A program made the translations under genes and the position numbers. The notes beneath the pieces were generated by a model. The model saw only the letters and a list, made by a program, of their open reading frames with translations. It was not told the origin of the DNA and ran no database searches. Below are positions 29,062-40,725 of a stretch of 64,000 nucleotides of DNA, piece after piece. The number at the start of each line of letters is the position of its first letter. The first letter of the stretch is position 1. Source of the DNA: Microdochium bolleyi (taxonomy: Eukaryota > Ascomycota > Sordariomycetes > Xylariales > Microdochiaceae); contig KQ964248.1 in assembly GCA_001566295.1 (NCBI GenBank), positions 2,604,001-2,668,000 of the forward strand. Direction: 5' to 3'.

Positions 29062-31400
29062 CCTGTTGCGTGAGACCCCTGAACCTGTCCACAGTCTGGC
29101 AACCACTGGTGCTGAGCGAGCACCTGACTAGCACCGAGAAGAAAACAATCGTCGAGACGCCGGCTCAAGCAATGGCGAGAAAGCTGGAGAGGCCCCTTTT
29201 CCCACGGCGAGACCTGACTCCGGCAGGCCAGGTCTAGAAGCGCAGGACTTTGTTTGGTGATTGTTGGCGTCCCCACATGGGCCGGCGACTGACGCCGACG
29301 GCTGCGGCGGAGCAGTGCGTCGAGGCAGAGTCCCAAGATTGCGAATAACCTCCACGTCAAGCTGCGACTTTGATGGAGGCTCGCACGAGTTGATGTCACG
29401 GGTGTTGCTGTCAAATGGGGGCCTAAAGTGTCTGTGGCGGTGGTGCTCTGGACTGATCTTGGTTGCCTGCTTGAAGAGGGTGCAAAGGACGAGCCAGTGA
29501 ATCCAAGTAACGTAGGCAGGAAGAAGACGAGGAGCGATGGTTGAGATGGAGAAGTCGATCATAGGAGCAGCTGCGTGGTTCTAAGTAGCGTACGGTAAGG
29601 GAGCGTGGTGGATGGCGCGATGGTGCGAGGTGCGTGGCCCGTGTGGTTGCACATGATCACCTCTGGGATCTGCACCACACCGCCAGTAAGGAGACCTCGA
29701 GAGTGTCTCGAGGCATGAGGTCGAGATTAGCGCTGACTGACGCCAGCATAACCCGAGATTGCACCATCGAGGGGCGGTTTCAACTTCCCCAGATTTTATT
29801 TACCAAGGCGAAGATGCACATTTAAATTCCCATGTCCCCGCGGATGTGCACCCTTCCGATCCCACCTCGGCCGCTGTCTGTCTTGCAGATATGCTCCCTC
29901 GACCTCACCCAGCCAGACAATTAAGATTGTGCCTTTCAAGCTCAGCGCTATCTACGGACGATCAGCCCGCGGCGATTGCAAAGTCTAGATCTCGACCCTT
30001 GAAAGAGCGGAGCAGACGAGGACAGCTTAGTCAGAGGGCCCAGCTAATGCTCCGCGTCGCAGTCATGATGATGCTGATTCGTGTTGCACTGGAGAGGGTG
30101 ACAAGGAGCAGCAATTGTTCCAATCCGTGGCCCACGGGCAAAGATGACGGCCGACCAGAGAGTGGAAGATGCGTGGTGCCAGGCGGGGAGGTGGCTGGCC
30201 TTCCCAAAAGTCAACCCGTGAGAGACCACCTTGGGCAAGACAAAAGTCGATGGTCGTGGCTTGCGACATGACCGACAGCCGCCTTGGCATGCACAAACAG
30301 CCTGGGGTGGGTCCAGTTGCCCATCCTGCTCGGTGATTGGCTGCACGTCAGCACCTCTGGCTGACAGGTCTGCATGACAGAGGGCCGGGTCGCACTTGCT
30401 CGTCGCCGTTCCTGGGCTCGGCGGGAGGCTCCGCTCTCTGACCGCAGCTCATCCAGAGCTGCGGAAATCATATTCCTCGGCAGCACCAAAACTTGCACAC
30501 GCAACCGGTGATGTGGGAATAAAGAAGAAAATTTTGTTGACTATTCCCGTCTCCCCTTTGTATATCATTTTCAAGTCACCCACCACTGTCACCCAACAAT
30601 GTCCGCTGAACGTGCTCACAACGACCTGCAACCTAGCTCCGCCACTGCCGCCAACTCCTTGATTAGCAGGCGTCCGGACGCCTCGGCCGGCCGCGATATG
30701 CGTCACATCTGCTGGCACGCCAAGGAGCACCAGGACAAGATGACTGCGACACAAGCCCAAGCGGATTCTCCGCAGAGCCAACCCAACAACCACTGATGAT
30801 GGCGCTCCCGAAGCTGGCCAATCAAGGATGGGCCAGTGGCCGCTATTCGACTTCGCCATAAGCTTTGTGGATTCAACCCGTGCCCAGTACGTGGTCACGG
30901 ATGATCGATTATCGCTAGCTTGCGACGCATCTGCATGGTAGATCCTCGAACCGATCGGGGTGGCAAACATCAACCTAGCAAGCAGGCAATACTTTGGTTC
31001 TCGGCACCACGACAGGGAACTGTGTCTCGTGGTCGCAGAGGCATCGACAACGACGACTTAGCAACTCTTCGCCGCCGGAGTAGAGGACCAGCGGGCCCTC
31101 CAGCCATCACCACACGATTTCCACATGATTGGCCAACTGTTTCGAATTATCTACGGGGTATTGATACAAAAGAGACAGGCCCAGCAAAACAGAACTTGGA
31201 AACATTGTCCGCAACATTTCGCAACCCCAACTTGCACGCAGATCCCACACCAAACGCGTCACCTAGTGGCAAGTCAAATCCCCAACGCGCGAACATCCGG
31301 CCACAACAGCCATAAAGGAAGTGGACGATGGAGTGCCAGCCGGTGAAGATGAGCAGATACTGCCAGGACGCCCACTGCCGTCAGACAGTGATGCGACCGC
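29062..31400. other. Gene-poor interval
   Basis: 2.3 kb without a confident gene. A 144-codon minus ORF (29128-29562) starts with a hydrophobic stretch but continues in low-complexity sequence; it was rejected as leader sequence of the F-box-like gene. A small plus-strand ORF at 30599-30796 is listed separately. The last 100 nt are the permease 3' UTR. Confidence 0.4.
30599..30796 (+). CDS. Possible small hydrophilic protein
   Basis: 65 residues (MSAERAHNDLQPSSATAANS onward), no known motif, rich in Ala, Ser, Gln and His. The reason to list it is the context: a pyrimidine-rich leader of about 60 nt (TCCCGTCTCCCC and CAAGTCACCC) ends in AACAATG, a good fungal start. Codon choice is mixed. It may be a chance ORF. 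Confidence 0.22.
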   Translation: MSAERAHNDLQPSSATAANSLISRRPDASAGRDMRHICWHAKEHQDKMTATQAQADSPQSQPNNH

Positions 31401-33189
31401 TTACGTGGGAGGACCAGCGTAGTGCTTGCGGCCCCAGGCCAAGTACCACACAACAGAGATGGCACTGAAAGCAACGAAAACCACCGAAGCGTAGTTCATC
31501 GTCTCGGGAAGGACGGGAATAGCACTGGGCATGCAAAAGAGAGGAATGGCGAGCAGCGACCAGCCTACGAAACGACGTCAGCTAATGATCCAGCGACACT
31601 GAAGGACTCGGTTATCGATCGGGGGAAATTGCAACTTACCGACGGCGATCGAATTGGCAATGTATCCAAGAGTATTGCCCATGTTGAAGCTCGCGGTCTG
31701 GACGGTCTTGCGGCCAGACATCATGCTGATGACGATCGGCGTGGCGTACGCCGTGGTCAAGCAGATGACACCAACGCCGGAGAAGGCGTTGAAAGCGGCA
31801 GACGAACCAAAGTAGAGGACAGCAAGTACGATCTCGATGACCATGCTCAACATCATGGCATTCAATGGAACGTCAAGCTTGGGGTGAACCTTGGCCCACA
31901 ATTTCGAGCCTGGGACAGCGCCGTCACGAGAGAACGCCCAGACGCATCGGGAGGAGGCCGTCGTGCAGCCAATACCGCAGAGAATGGCCAGCACCATCAG
32001 CGGAATCAGCAGGGCGAAAGAGCCACCCTGGCTGCCGACGGCGCTCTTAATGATGGCAGGGGTGGGCTGAGCCAGCACAATCAGCTCCGAAACATCGGGC
32101 AGGACGAACATGAGAGGGATCAAAAACAACAATCCGCAGATCGTGTTGATGCAGACTGTCATGACCATGGCCTTGGGCACTTGGGTGGCAGGGGACCGGA
32201 CTTCTTCACACATGCTGTTGTTTGGTCTGTCAGCTCACGTCTCCACAAGACCTGCTCCGGGACCTGGTGGCGAAACTTACGAGATGATCATGCCCGTTGA
32301 CGAGGTGGCATAGGCGGCGTGCAGCAGACCGACAAAGAAAGACCAGCCTGGCGTCCAGCCCGAGTTGGCCTCGAAATGTGTGAAAACAAAGGCGGCATCG
32401 CGACGACCGTTCTGGGCAACCGCCAGGATGACGGCCATGATGGCAATGACACCGGCAAATGTCCAGAAGATCGCAAAAGTCTAATCACAGCTCTGTCAGC
32501 ACTCTCGAGGTACAGATCAGGCAAAGTGAACATGCAAAACTTACGTCGAGCCATGGCAGCCACTTGTTGCAGAGCGACGAGACCAGGTTGCAAATGATGG
32601 TCAGGGCGACGAAGATGAGGAAGACCTGCCACGCGGATCCTTCAAGGACGGGTAGGCCCTCCGCGGTCTCAAAGACGTTGATGCAGCCGACAAAGAATAG
32701 CGCAGTGCCAAAGTTGACCGAAAGCGTGATGGTGATGTTGCCAACCATGTAAAGCCAGCCACAGACCCAGGCGGCAAGACGGCGATAGTGGGCGGGAGCC
32801 AGCATGAACGACTGGTAGTACACACCACCCGCAGTCGGGTAGACGCTGGTGATTTCACCCAGAGAGGCAGCGACGCAGATGGTGATGAGGGAGACCATGA
32901 CCCAGCCCCAAATGACGTCTACTGGACCACCGCCGATGAGTGGGTAGACGATGGTGGTGGCCAGGCCGTATGGGATGGAGGCGAGCACGAAGGACATGAA
33001 AGCGACCTGCAGCGTCGAGCGGTTGCGACTCAGCTCGGGCTTGTAGCCCAGCGCCGTCAGCATTTCGTCGGCCGAGGCATCGCCAGCGCCAGAATTGCGC
33101 ACGACGCCGCCGTTCGCGCCACCATCCTTGTACTCCATGCTGGGACTCTTCTTATCGCTGGCAGAGTGGTCTCTGGCGGCGTGATCCAT
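31401..33189 (-). CDS. APC-superfamily amino acid/GABA/choline permease
   Basis: Four exons on the minus strand: 33189-32545, 32480-32281, 32214-31640 and 31564-31401, with introns of 64, 66 and 75 nt and GTAAGT donors. The product has 527 residues and about 12 membrane helices. After a hydrophilic N-terminal tail (residues 1-60), LGEITSVYPTAGGVYYQ (about 110-126) is the loop motif of fungal GABA/choline/amino acid permeases (Uga4, Hnm1 type). FANSGWTPGW-like and GIGCTTASSRCVWAFSRDGA segments also fit. The C-terminus is short and cytosolic (YLAWGRKHYAGPPT). It should import a small amino compound across the plasma membrane; the substrate cannot be told from sequence. The first ATG gives the usual tail length. 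Confidence 0.88.
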
Positions 33190-36100
33190 GGCGGTGATGT
33201 CTTTCTCTGCGCTTGAGTGTTCGAGGTGGCGAGAAGTGCTCGAAATGGCGCGTTCGTCGCTAGTCGTAGCTTGGTGCCTAGAGTTTGCACACGACCATTC
33301 AATCGGAGGGGGCGAAGATCGTCGAGGTGCTGAGGAGCTGTGGGCACACAGACGAGAAAGCGATCATGCACGGGGGCAGGCGTCGCTTTTTGTTGAATGT
33401 GGTCGAGGAGGAACAAGGTCGAGCAGTGGACACGACGATAAGACGCAGGAATTAAGGAGACTATGCGGGAGGCGCCCGGGGGCAGATGAGGAGGAGGAGG
33501 CACGAGTCGTGCACCTTGTGGATCGTGGGAGCAGCCATCTCGGCCAACAGGTCTGCAGCGTAGCGTCCTGCAAGGATGCTTGGAGCCCGCATCTCTGCCG
33601 CATTTGGAGCTGCCCCGGCGCCCCATCTGCGAATCCCACTCTTCAGTGCCCCTGCGCGAGCTGCGATCCTGCGCAACCGAAGGCTGCCGAACGCTGCTAT
33701 CTTCACAGCGGGCAGGGGGGGCCATGTCTAGCGCAGACAGAATTGCCCAGGTTTATCCTGCGTACGGACAACGGCGGACGAATCTGTGTAACCTGCCGAC
33801 GTCGCACACCCAGCACCCTCGGTGAGCCGTCGAGGACTTGAGGGCTCAACGCCAATCCAGCGCCCACCGCCGTAGGAGGCCATGAATGCGGAGTAAGCGC
33901 AAAGTCAAAATGATCGGGTGCGCAACTTTCTCTCCAAGGATGTCACCACCCGAGAGCCTCACTATGAACTAGCAGGCCAGTGCCGGGCAACAAAGCCTGG
34001 CGAGCCAGGCTGGCAGTGGCAGTCCGCTGGTTGGACGAAAGCACGTGGGAGGCACAGCACAACGTGGGAGGTGGAAGGGTTTCTCGAAGCTCGGTCCTTG
34101 ACCACCGCTTCTGGAAATTCCTGGAGCCGCGCTCGCCCAACATGTCACCGGCCTGACTCGTCCAGCACTCTACCTCCCAGACAATTTACTGCGTAACATC
34201 ACGAGTCCCTGCTCACGGTGTCACTCACCACACGCTGCATCCATGCTGAGCACGGCTGGAGGCCTGCTGGCAAGCCTGGCCTCGTCGTGTCGTGGTGCAA
34301 GGTTGCCGCTTCAGTAATTAGCGCTCCCAAGCTAGCGAATGCCCCTCATCAGCGAAAAAGGCGCCACTCCTCTGTGCTGGCCAACCCATCCACACAGGAT
34401 CTTGCTCGACTCGGAGCTCCAATGACGGCTGATCCGCTGGGACTACCCAATAAAGAAGCCGCGCACGTGTGGTGGCCATGTCGGTGCTGCCGGCTGACTG
34501 CCCCCAAGCTTGACCACTCATGATGCGGCTGAATTTCCCTCATTGCAACGTCGCAAAGCGGCAATGCTCTCACCCGGCGGCATAGCCTCGTCTTGCTTGT
34601 ACCTCCGAGGCCTGGGTCCAGATATAGATGTTGGTCTCGCCAGCCGGTTGCCTCGCTCCTGGCATGCTCCAGAATCGAACTCGGACCACGGCCACTGCCC
34701 TATGGACGGAGACAGCAACACCGAGATGACGATGCGACTTGAGCAGTCCACGCAGAGACTCCACTCGAGCCCACATTTGAAGAGACTGACCCCTGAAGCT
34801 AGGCCTCTAGCTCGGTCGTGTTCTCCATCTCAGCAGCATCGCCTGTGTCAGACCGAGGAGGCAGTACACACACACGACACGCTCGACGCTCTGAGCTTTG
34901 GTAACGGTGTTCATGCGCTGTCTTGGCTACATAAACGAGTTTCTACGACCTAGAAAGGGGTCGCTGCGGCTCAACCAACAGAACTCTAATGCCCGCGTCA
35001 GGGGCCCAGGGAACCCCGACTGCAACCTCAAACCAGGGGACCACGCACGCAGGTACCAACACATGCCTGTGAGAATCAGGAGACGCATGGCGTGCCAATG
35101 CCAGTGCGCGGACGGACGAACCCTGAACCGATCGAGCATTGCGTGAGACCCTGTCGGGTTTTTTGCTCTATTGAAAATTTCCTTCTCGCTTGCTTCCTGT
35201 GCCGAGCTATGGGCTTCGGCATGTGCAACCTTGACAACTGATCGTCACAGCTTACTTCTGGAATGGGCATGTAGACGCAATGCCCTCTTTTTTTCTTCAT
35301 CTCGACCCGAAAACCACTCGCAAGACAGGCAAACCCACAGTGACGTCTTTCCGCTTGCTACCAAGTCACGGCTGCGCGTCCCTACTTTTATTTAATGGAG
35401 CGAGCACCTTTCCGCGGGTTTTCTCCTTGTGCCGCCGATGGCGATGTGGGTTCATGACAGACCTTGGGACCGCCTCACTAACGGTGGTCAAGGGGAAAAA
35501 ACTTCTGGATGGCTCTCGCCATTGGTGGTTTTGAGGGTCGCCAACGGACTGATGCCCACTTGAGCACCTTTTGGTCTTTGGACGCCCCCGTTTCCCCCGT
35601 TGTGGTTCTCCGCCGAGATGTTGAGTGGGCTGTGCTATCCACCTTCGTCTGTCGTTCCTTGCCGACCTTGCGGAGGAGGAGAAGGGATTGTCGACGCACT
35701 GTGACATGCACATACGTTTGTACGCGGCTACCGGCGGCGGGTCGATACGCGTACCGAGCTGGGCCACGCTAGGGGCCAGGCCCGTGAGCGGCCCCACAGA
35801 GAGGAGGCCCGTCACGATCACTGTCAGAAACCTGTGACAGGTGCAAAACTGCGCAAAGCTGCAGGCAGGTTGATGCGTAGTGGCTTGCCTCAAAAAAGAG
35901 GACGCACGGGAGGGACTGCGTCCGTGCGCTTGTTGTTCCTCGGTTTCGCAGCCGGGGATGTCGGAGAGTAAGAAGGCTCCCAGGAGTCGATCGACAGAGT
36001 TTGGCATTGTGGGCATCTGGGTGGGCACGTCAGCGTGCGAACCGATGTCCTCCTGTAGGGCCCAACCGAGCCTTGGGAACTCTGATGATGTTGTTTGCCG

Positions 36101-38024
36101 TTGCCGAGTTTTCCCCGTGAGGAATGCCCCAGCCCAGGGTGCAAGTTGGCTGCGGCCCCGGGTCGGCCCCGAAGAAAGTGACATCAGGGATTGAGCCCTC
36201 GGACCCCCTTCTCACATCGTCGGCTATTTCAGGGAATGGGGATGAGAGATCGAAAAGTTCCTTGCACGCTCCCGGGAAGAATCAAAAGACAGAGAGAGAG
36301 GGAGAGAGACAGAGAAAAGTCGCTGGGATTGTCGTGTGTGTTGGTTGGTCGAGTAAAAGGACCGTAATTAACCCAAGTCCCGTTGCGATAATCCTTGGCC
36401 GTGGCCTTGACCCTGGCGGACGCGACCAGTGGTGCCCCGGAACTGCATGTGAATGTCCTTGGCGGGGACTGGGGGACCATTCCTGCAAAGGGACGCGCAC
36501 GCAGTAGGTATGAGGTACGGTGATGTATTGTATATACACGTTGGATTGAAAAGTCACTTACTTATAACCACGCTGGTCGACGCATACAGGGTAATGTAAT
36601 GTCGCCCAATTCTGGCGTTGCTCAGCGTGCATTGAGCGGAGCGCTTGCCAGCGTTGCGGCATCTCGAGGACGATGTGACAAGCGAAGCGACTGGATGTCG
36701 TGTCGAAACCAGCAGGAGTGGACAAGCGTGGCAGGGAGGGAAGGGGGAGGGAGGGAACCGATCATTTATCTAGCGCTCTGTCGTTCCCGGTTTCACTGTA
36801 ACATTGCCCTTGTTTTTGTCCTGCTCTGCTTCGAATTGTTTGTAGATCTGCGCTCACCTCACTGGGCCTGGTCTTGACGAGCCCTATCCCGAGGTCTCGA
36901 TCAAGCACGCCTGGGCCGCTCTGGGGGTGTCCAGTGGAGCCGCTTGGGGGTGTTACCCCCACAAGGCTGGTGCTTTGACAGGAATCTCCACCAGCTTCTC
37001 AATCAACGTCAACGTCAGTCTTCCTCATTGTTGTGCCTCGTCCGAGTCCCACAGCCTAGATGGGAGCAGCTCTCGGTCCTCGAGCATACAGGAACTAATC
37101 AATAATACCTGATACATATACTGCACCATTACGTATGTGCCCGGCCACAAGCCCCGCCCAGCGCGGCCGCCCCCCTGTGCTGATCAGCAGCTCGGGCGTG
37201 AGGACCCTGGCGATCTCGGACAGCAAACCTTACCTTGAGGTATGATATGCCGCCCGCGGGCACGCCACGCCCAATGAATTGCAAACGCGTGCAACACGGC
37301 AGCGCAGCCGCCCAAGACACCGGTTGCGACATGCAGTTTCCCGAACGAGCTGGCGCCGGCCTGCCGGGCGATCCAGGGAATAGACCTGACGCCTCGGAAC
37401 ACTGCCTGTCGCCTCGTTGCTCCGCCACGGCCGATCTAGTTGATGCGAGGACTGCCACGCTTGCTTCTTGATCGTCCACCCGCAGCTGCATGCAGATCTT
37501 GACATATATTCTCCCATTGTCTCACCTTTGTCCACGGCATGCCGCGAAGTCTTGAGGCGCCATGGGCTCAGGTCTGGCGCCTGCTGCTGTCGAGTGAGCT
37601 AGGCAACCTCACCGCCCAATTGCTCAACATTTCTCCTCCTGTCCAACCTCCTGAGGTTTTGCTCTGCTGCAGGAACAACAGGTCCGCAGCGGGCGGCTCA
37701 CCGCGGGCTGACCGGACTAATGATGCATGTCGCCTGGCGCAGCGTCTTGGTATCACCACGGCAGCAGACAAAGTCTAGGCGGACGCCAAAAGGAAAACAC
37801 ACTCTGATGATGGACATTCACCATCCCTTCCCTTGTTACCGGCCACCGCCATCGGAGCCCAGCTTTGCATCATCATCACCACCACCAAGCGACACATGAC
37901 CCGGCCCAAGACTTTGCATCTTCCCCACGAGTACATGACAGCAGCATCCCCGGCACTGAATTGAACGAAGCCAGCATCAAATTTCCCAGTCCCTTTCTCT
38001 CTCCACGTCCACTTTATCGCAACC
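33190..38024. other. Long gene-poor interval between permease and lyase
   Basis: 4.8 kb, the largest gap in the window. Many overlapping ORFs exist, the longest a 272-codon minus ORF at 35366-36184, but none shows a motif, plausible splice structure or coding-like composition. A purine microsatellite lies at 36285-36318. The final 250 nt, ending CTCTCTCCACG and ATCGCAACCATGG, look like the leader of the lyase gene. Lineage-specific or noncoding transcripts cannot be excluded. Confidence 0.4.
36285..36318. repeat. AG-rich microsatellite
   Basis: An imperfect run of AG/GAGA units with interspersed C and GG (AGACAGAGAGAGAGGGAGAG in the centre). Simple-sequence repeat in noncoding DNA. Confidence 0.8.
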
Positions 38025-39983
38025 ATGGCACCTAAGGGCTCCTTCACGGCGATGATCGTCAACCAGAACCAGCAGCTGTCTTCGTCAAAACGGTCCACCG
38101 TGCCCGTCGACAGCCAGAACCTGACCATCGCCGACGTCGTGGCCGTGTCTCGCCACCTGGCGCCCGTCGAGGTCACCGACGATGCGATCGCAGCCATCAC
38201 GGCGTGCAGCGGCATCATTGCCGACAAGCTCGCGCAGGGCGAGGTCATCTACGGCGTCAACACCGGCTTCGGCGGCAGCGCCGACACCAGGAATTCCGAC
38301 GTCGATTGGGTTCAGCACAGCCTCATCAGCCATCTCACCTGCGGCATCGTGTCGGACAGCGGCGGTGCCGGCAAGGACATCACTCCGCAGTCACAACGTG
38401 CCCACAACGGCGTCAATGGCTCAAATGGCCACAGCGAGACCAATGGCAAGATCAATGGCAAGACCAACGGCCATGGCAAAGCAGCAGCCCCAACCAAGAT
38501 ATCGCTGCCTCTCAACGACCCAAACGCGGCAACGTGCATGCCCGAGTCCTGGGCCCGTGCCTCCATGCTTATCCGCCTCAACTCGCTGGCCGGTGGTGCT
38601 TCGGGCATCCGGCCGTGCCTCGCAGACAACCTGGTCCAGCTCTTGAACAAGGACATCGTACCTCGCATCCCCGTGCGCGGCAGCATCTCTGCCTCTGGTG
38701 ACCTCAGCGCCCTCGCGTGGATCGGTGCGCTGATGCAGGGCAAGAGCTCTGCAACCGCCTTTGCCGGACCTAGAGATATATCTGGAGCTCGTCGTGTCAC
38801 CACAGCCGACGTGGCCCTCAAGGAGGCCTCAATCGAGCCGATCACGCTTCACGCAAAAGAGGGCCTGGCCGTCGTCAACGGCACCGCAGTGTCGGCGGCC
38901 GTCGCGGCGCTTGCCGCGCATGAGTCCTTCAATCTCGCCGCCCTCTCCGAGGTGCTAACGGCCATGAGCGTTGAGGCCCTCCGCGGCAGCGACGAGAGCT
39001 TCGAGCCCTTCATCGCCCGCATCCGCCCGCACCCGGGCCAGATTGACAGCGCGCGCAACATCCTCGCCTTCCTGTCCGGCTCCAAGCTGCTCAATCGCCA
39101 CGACAGCAGCGACGTCGCCACGCTCCGCCAGGACCGGTACTCCCTGCGCACCGCGAGCCAGTGGATCGGCCCCGTGCTCGAGGACTTCCAGCTCGCCCAT
39201 GACCAGATCACCATCGAGCTCAACTCGGTCACCGACAACCCGCTCATCGACTCTGCCACGCAGCGCGTCTTCCACGGCGGCAACTTCCAGGCCCGCGCCA
39301 TCACGTCGGCCGTCGAGAAGCTGCGCCAGGGTCTCCAGAGCCTGGGCCGCATGCTCTTCAGCCAATGCACGGAGCTTGTTAATCCGGCGACGAACTGGGG
39401 CCTCCCACCCAACCTCTGCTCCGACGACCCGGCCGACTCGTACCTGTTCAAGGGCCTCGACGTCGTCGTTGCGGCGCTGACCTCGGAGCTCGGGTTCCTC
39501 GCCAACCCCGTCGGCTCGCACGTCCAGACCGCCGAGATGGGCAACCAGGCGCTCAACTCCCTCGCTCTTGTGTCGGCGCGCTACACGCTCGAGGCCGCCG
39601 ACGTGCTTTCGCAGATCTGCTCGGCCCACATCCTGGCGCTGTGCCAGGCGCTCGATCTGCGCTCCATCGAGGCGGAGGGCGGAGCCGAGAGGCAGACAAA
39701 GCCTGATGCCAGCCCGTACCTCGGCGCCGCATCAAGGCGCATGTACGACTTTGTGCGGAACGAGCTCGGGGTTCCGTTCCTCGGGGAGGCGCACCTGGCG
39801 TCCAAGGAGACCGTGTACCCGGATATGATCGCCACGCCGAGCATCGGGCTGTACAACACGAAAGTGTACGAGGCTATCCGGTCCGGGCGGGTGTACGAGG
39901 TCGTGATGGACTGCCTGAGGGACGCTGAAGCGGCAGCGGCTGCGACAACCCCTGTCAAGACGAATGGAGTCAACGGCCACTGA
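38025..39983 (+). CDS. MIO-dependent aromatic amino acid ammonia-lyase (PAL/TAL type)
   Basis: Single exon, 652 residues, in an AACCATGG start context. The PAL/TAL/HAL family removes ammonia from an aromatic amino acid, giving cinnamate, coumarate or urocanate. The MIO cofactor tripeptide Ala-Ser-Gly is at 223-225 (GSISASGDLSALAWIG). The catalytic Tyr76 sits in YGVNTGFGGSADTR. The selectivity position reads Q-H-S-L-I-S-H-L with His103-Leu104, the pair typical of bacterial tyrosine ammonia-lyases; yeast PAL has His-Gln, plant PAL Phe-Leu and HAL Ser-His. Residues about 127-155 are an insertion of repeated N-G units, echoed by the ending TNGVNGH. The family blocks ELNSVTDNPLID, HGGNFQA and VGSHVQTAEMGNQ are intact. 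The overall length is slightly short for fungal PAL. Preferred substrate (Phe, Tyr or both) is not certain. Confidence 0.9.
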   Translation: MAPKGSFTAMIVNQNQQLSSSKRSTVPVDSQNLTIADVVAVSRHLAPVEVTDDAIAAITACSGIIADKLAQGEVIYGVNTGFGGSADTRNSDVDWVQHSLISHLTCGIVSDSGGAGKDITPQSQRAHNGVNGSNGHSETNGKINGKTNGHGKAAAPTKISLPLNDPNAATCMPESWARASMLIRLNSLAGGASGIRPCLADNLVQLLNKDIVPRIPVRGSISASGDLSALAWIGALMQGKSSATAFAGPRDISGARRVTTADVALKEASIEPITLHAKEGLAVVNGTAVSAAVAALAAHESFNLAALSEVLTAMSVEALRGSDESFEPFIARIRPHPGQIDSARNILAFLSGSKLLNRHDSSDVATLRQDRYSLRTASQWIGPVLEDFQLAHDQITIELNSVTDNPLIDSATQRVFHGGNFQARAITSAVEKLRQGLQSLGRMLFSQCTELVNPATNWGLPPNLCSDDPADSYLFKGLDVVVAALTSELGFLANPVGSHVQTAEMGNQALNSLALVSARYTLEAADVLSQICSAHILALCQALDLRSIEAEGGAERQTKPDASPYLGAASRRMYDFVRNELGVPFLGEAHLASKETVYPDMIATPSIGLYNTKVYEAIRSGRVYEVVMDCLRDAEAAAAATTPVKTNGVNGH

Positions 39984-40725
39984 ACTGAAATGAGCTGGGG
40001 ACCTAGTATGGTTCCATCACAGAGATTAGAGGCCAACTTGTCGATGTCGAAAATGTCGCATCGAGGGACGAAGGTCACCGAACACGGGCCCATAACATGG
40101 CCATCTCCGAAGGCAAGGTTTGGCGGGGGCAAAGTGATCTCGAACAGAACACTGCCGTGAGATCCTGGGGACATAGATACGAGAAGTATGCAGGATGTTT
40201 CTCAAGGCCCCCAAATTTCCATGGACAATAATACAGCCAGGGATTGTACAGAGCGTGCGTGAAACTAGAAAGTCTAGACTAGATCATAAAATCACACCCC
40301 ATACATGAGCGGTACCTTCAGACCATCTTCTCACCAGGATTTGCGTGACAGGAGTGAAGGGATGACCTGGATTCCATGCCTGTCAGAGTGCCAAAGTGCG
40401 TCGATCACGAAGCTGGCACCCTTGAGTGCAGATAAGCATGTGGGCTGCCCCCTTGCCATCCACCAGACCCTGCAACGCCTAATTGTGGGGTTTCAGATGT
40501 TGGTTCAGGCAGCAGCGGCGCCGGGATGCCTCAGCTGTAACTCTCGAGCTAGCGCTCACGTTCATCCCGACAACCAACATCTCTTCTGTTGTTCTTCATC
40601 TTCACGCTCGTATGAACGCTGTGGTCTCTCTACATCATACCTAAAGTACTCAAACTGAGCTCTCCATCGATTACAAAGCCGCCCTGAAAGAAGCATCCTC
40701 GTGCTCGACGGCAGGTCGCTCCATC
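39984..40725. other. Intergenic, lyase 3' flank and promoter of the next gene
   Basis: 742 nt. An ORF at 40305-40658 has no motif. The last 100 nt carry CT-rich leader-like sequence. No supported gene. Confidence 0.55.

Noticed and set aside
29128..29562. 144-codon minus ORF upstream of the F-box-like gene, with a hydrophobic N-terminal stretch
   Set aside because: Only the first 35 residues look protein-like; the rest is Ser/Pro/Arg-rich leader sequence and no splice joins it convincingly to the F-box frame.
33057..33725. 222-codon minus ORF overlapping the permease start
   Set aside because: Lies mostly in the permease leader in another frame and has no motif.
34640..34720. tRNA-like T-loop (reverse complement GAGTTCGATTCTGG)
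   Set aside because: The T-stem does not pair well, there is too little room for an anticodon arm, and the acceptor stem does not form.
35366..36184. 272-codon minus-strand ORF in the 33-38 kb gap
   Set aside because: Low-complexity Ser/Pro/Arg content, no domain, no leader-like context, and competing ORFs on both strands.
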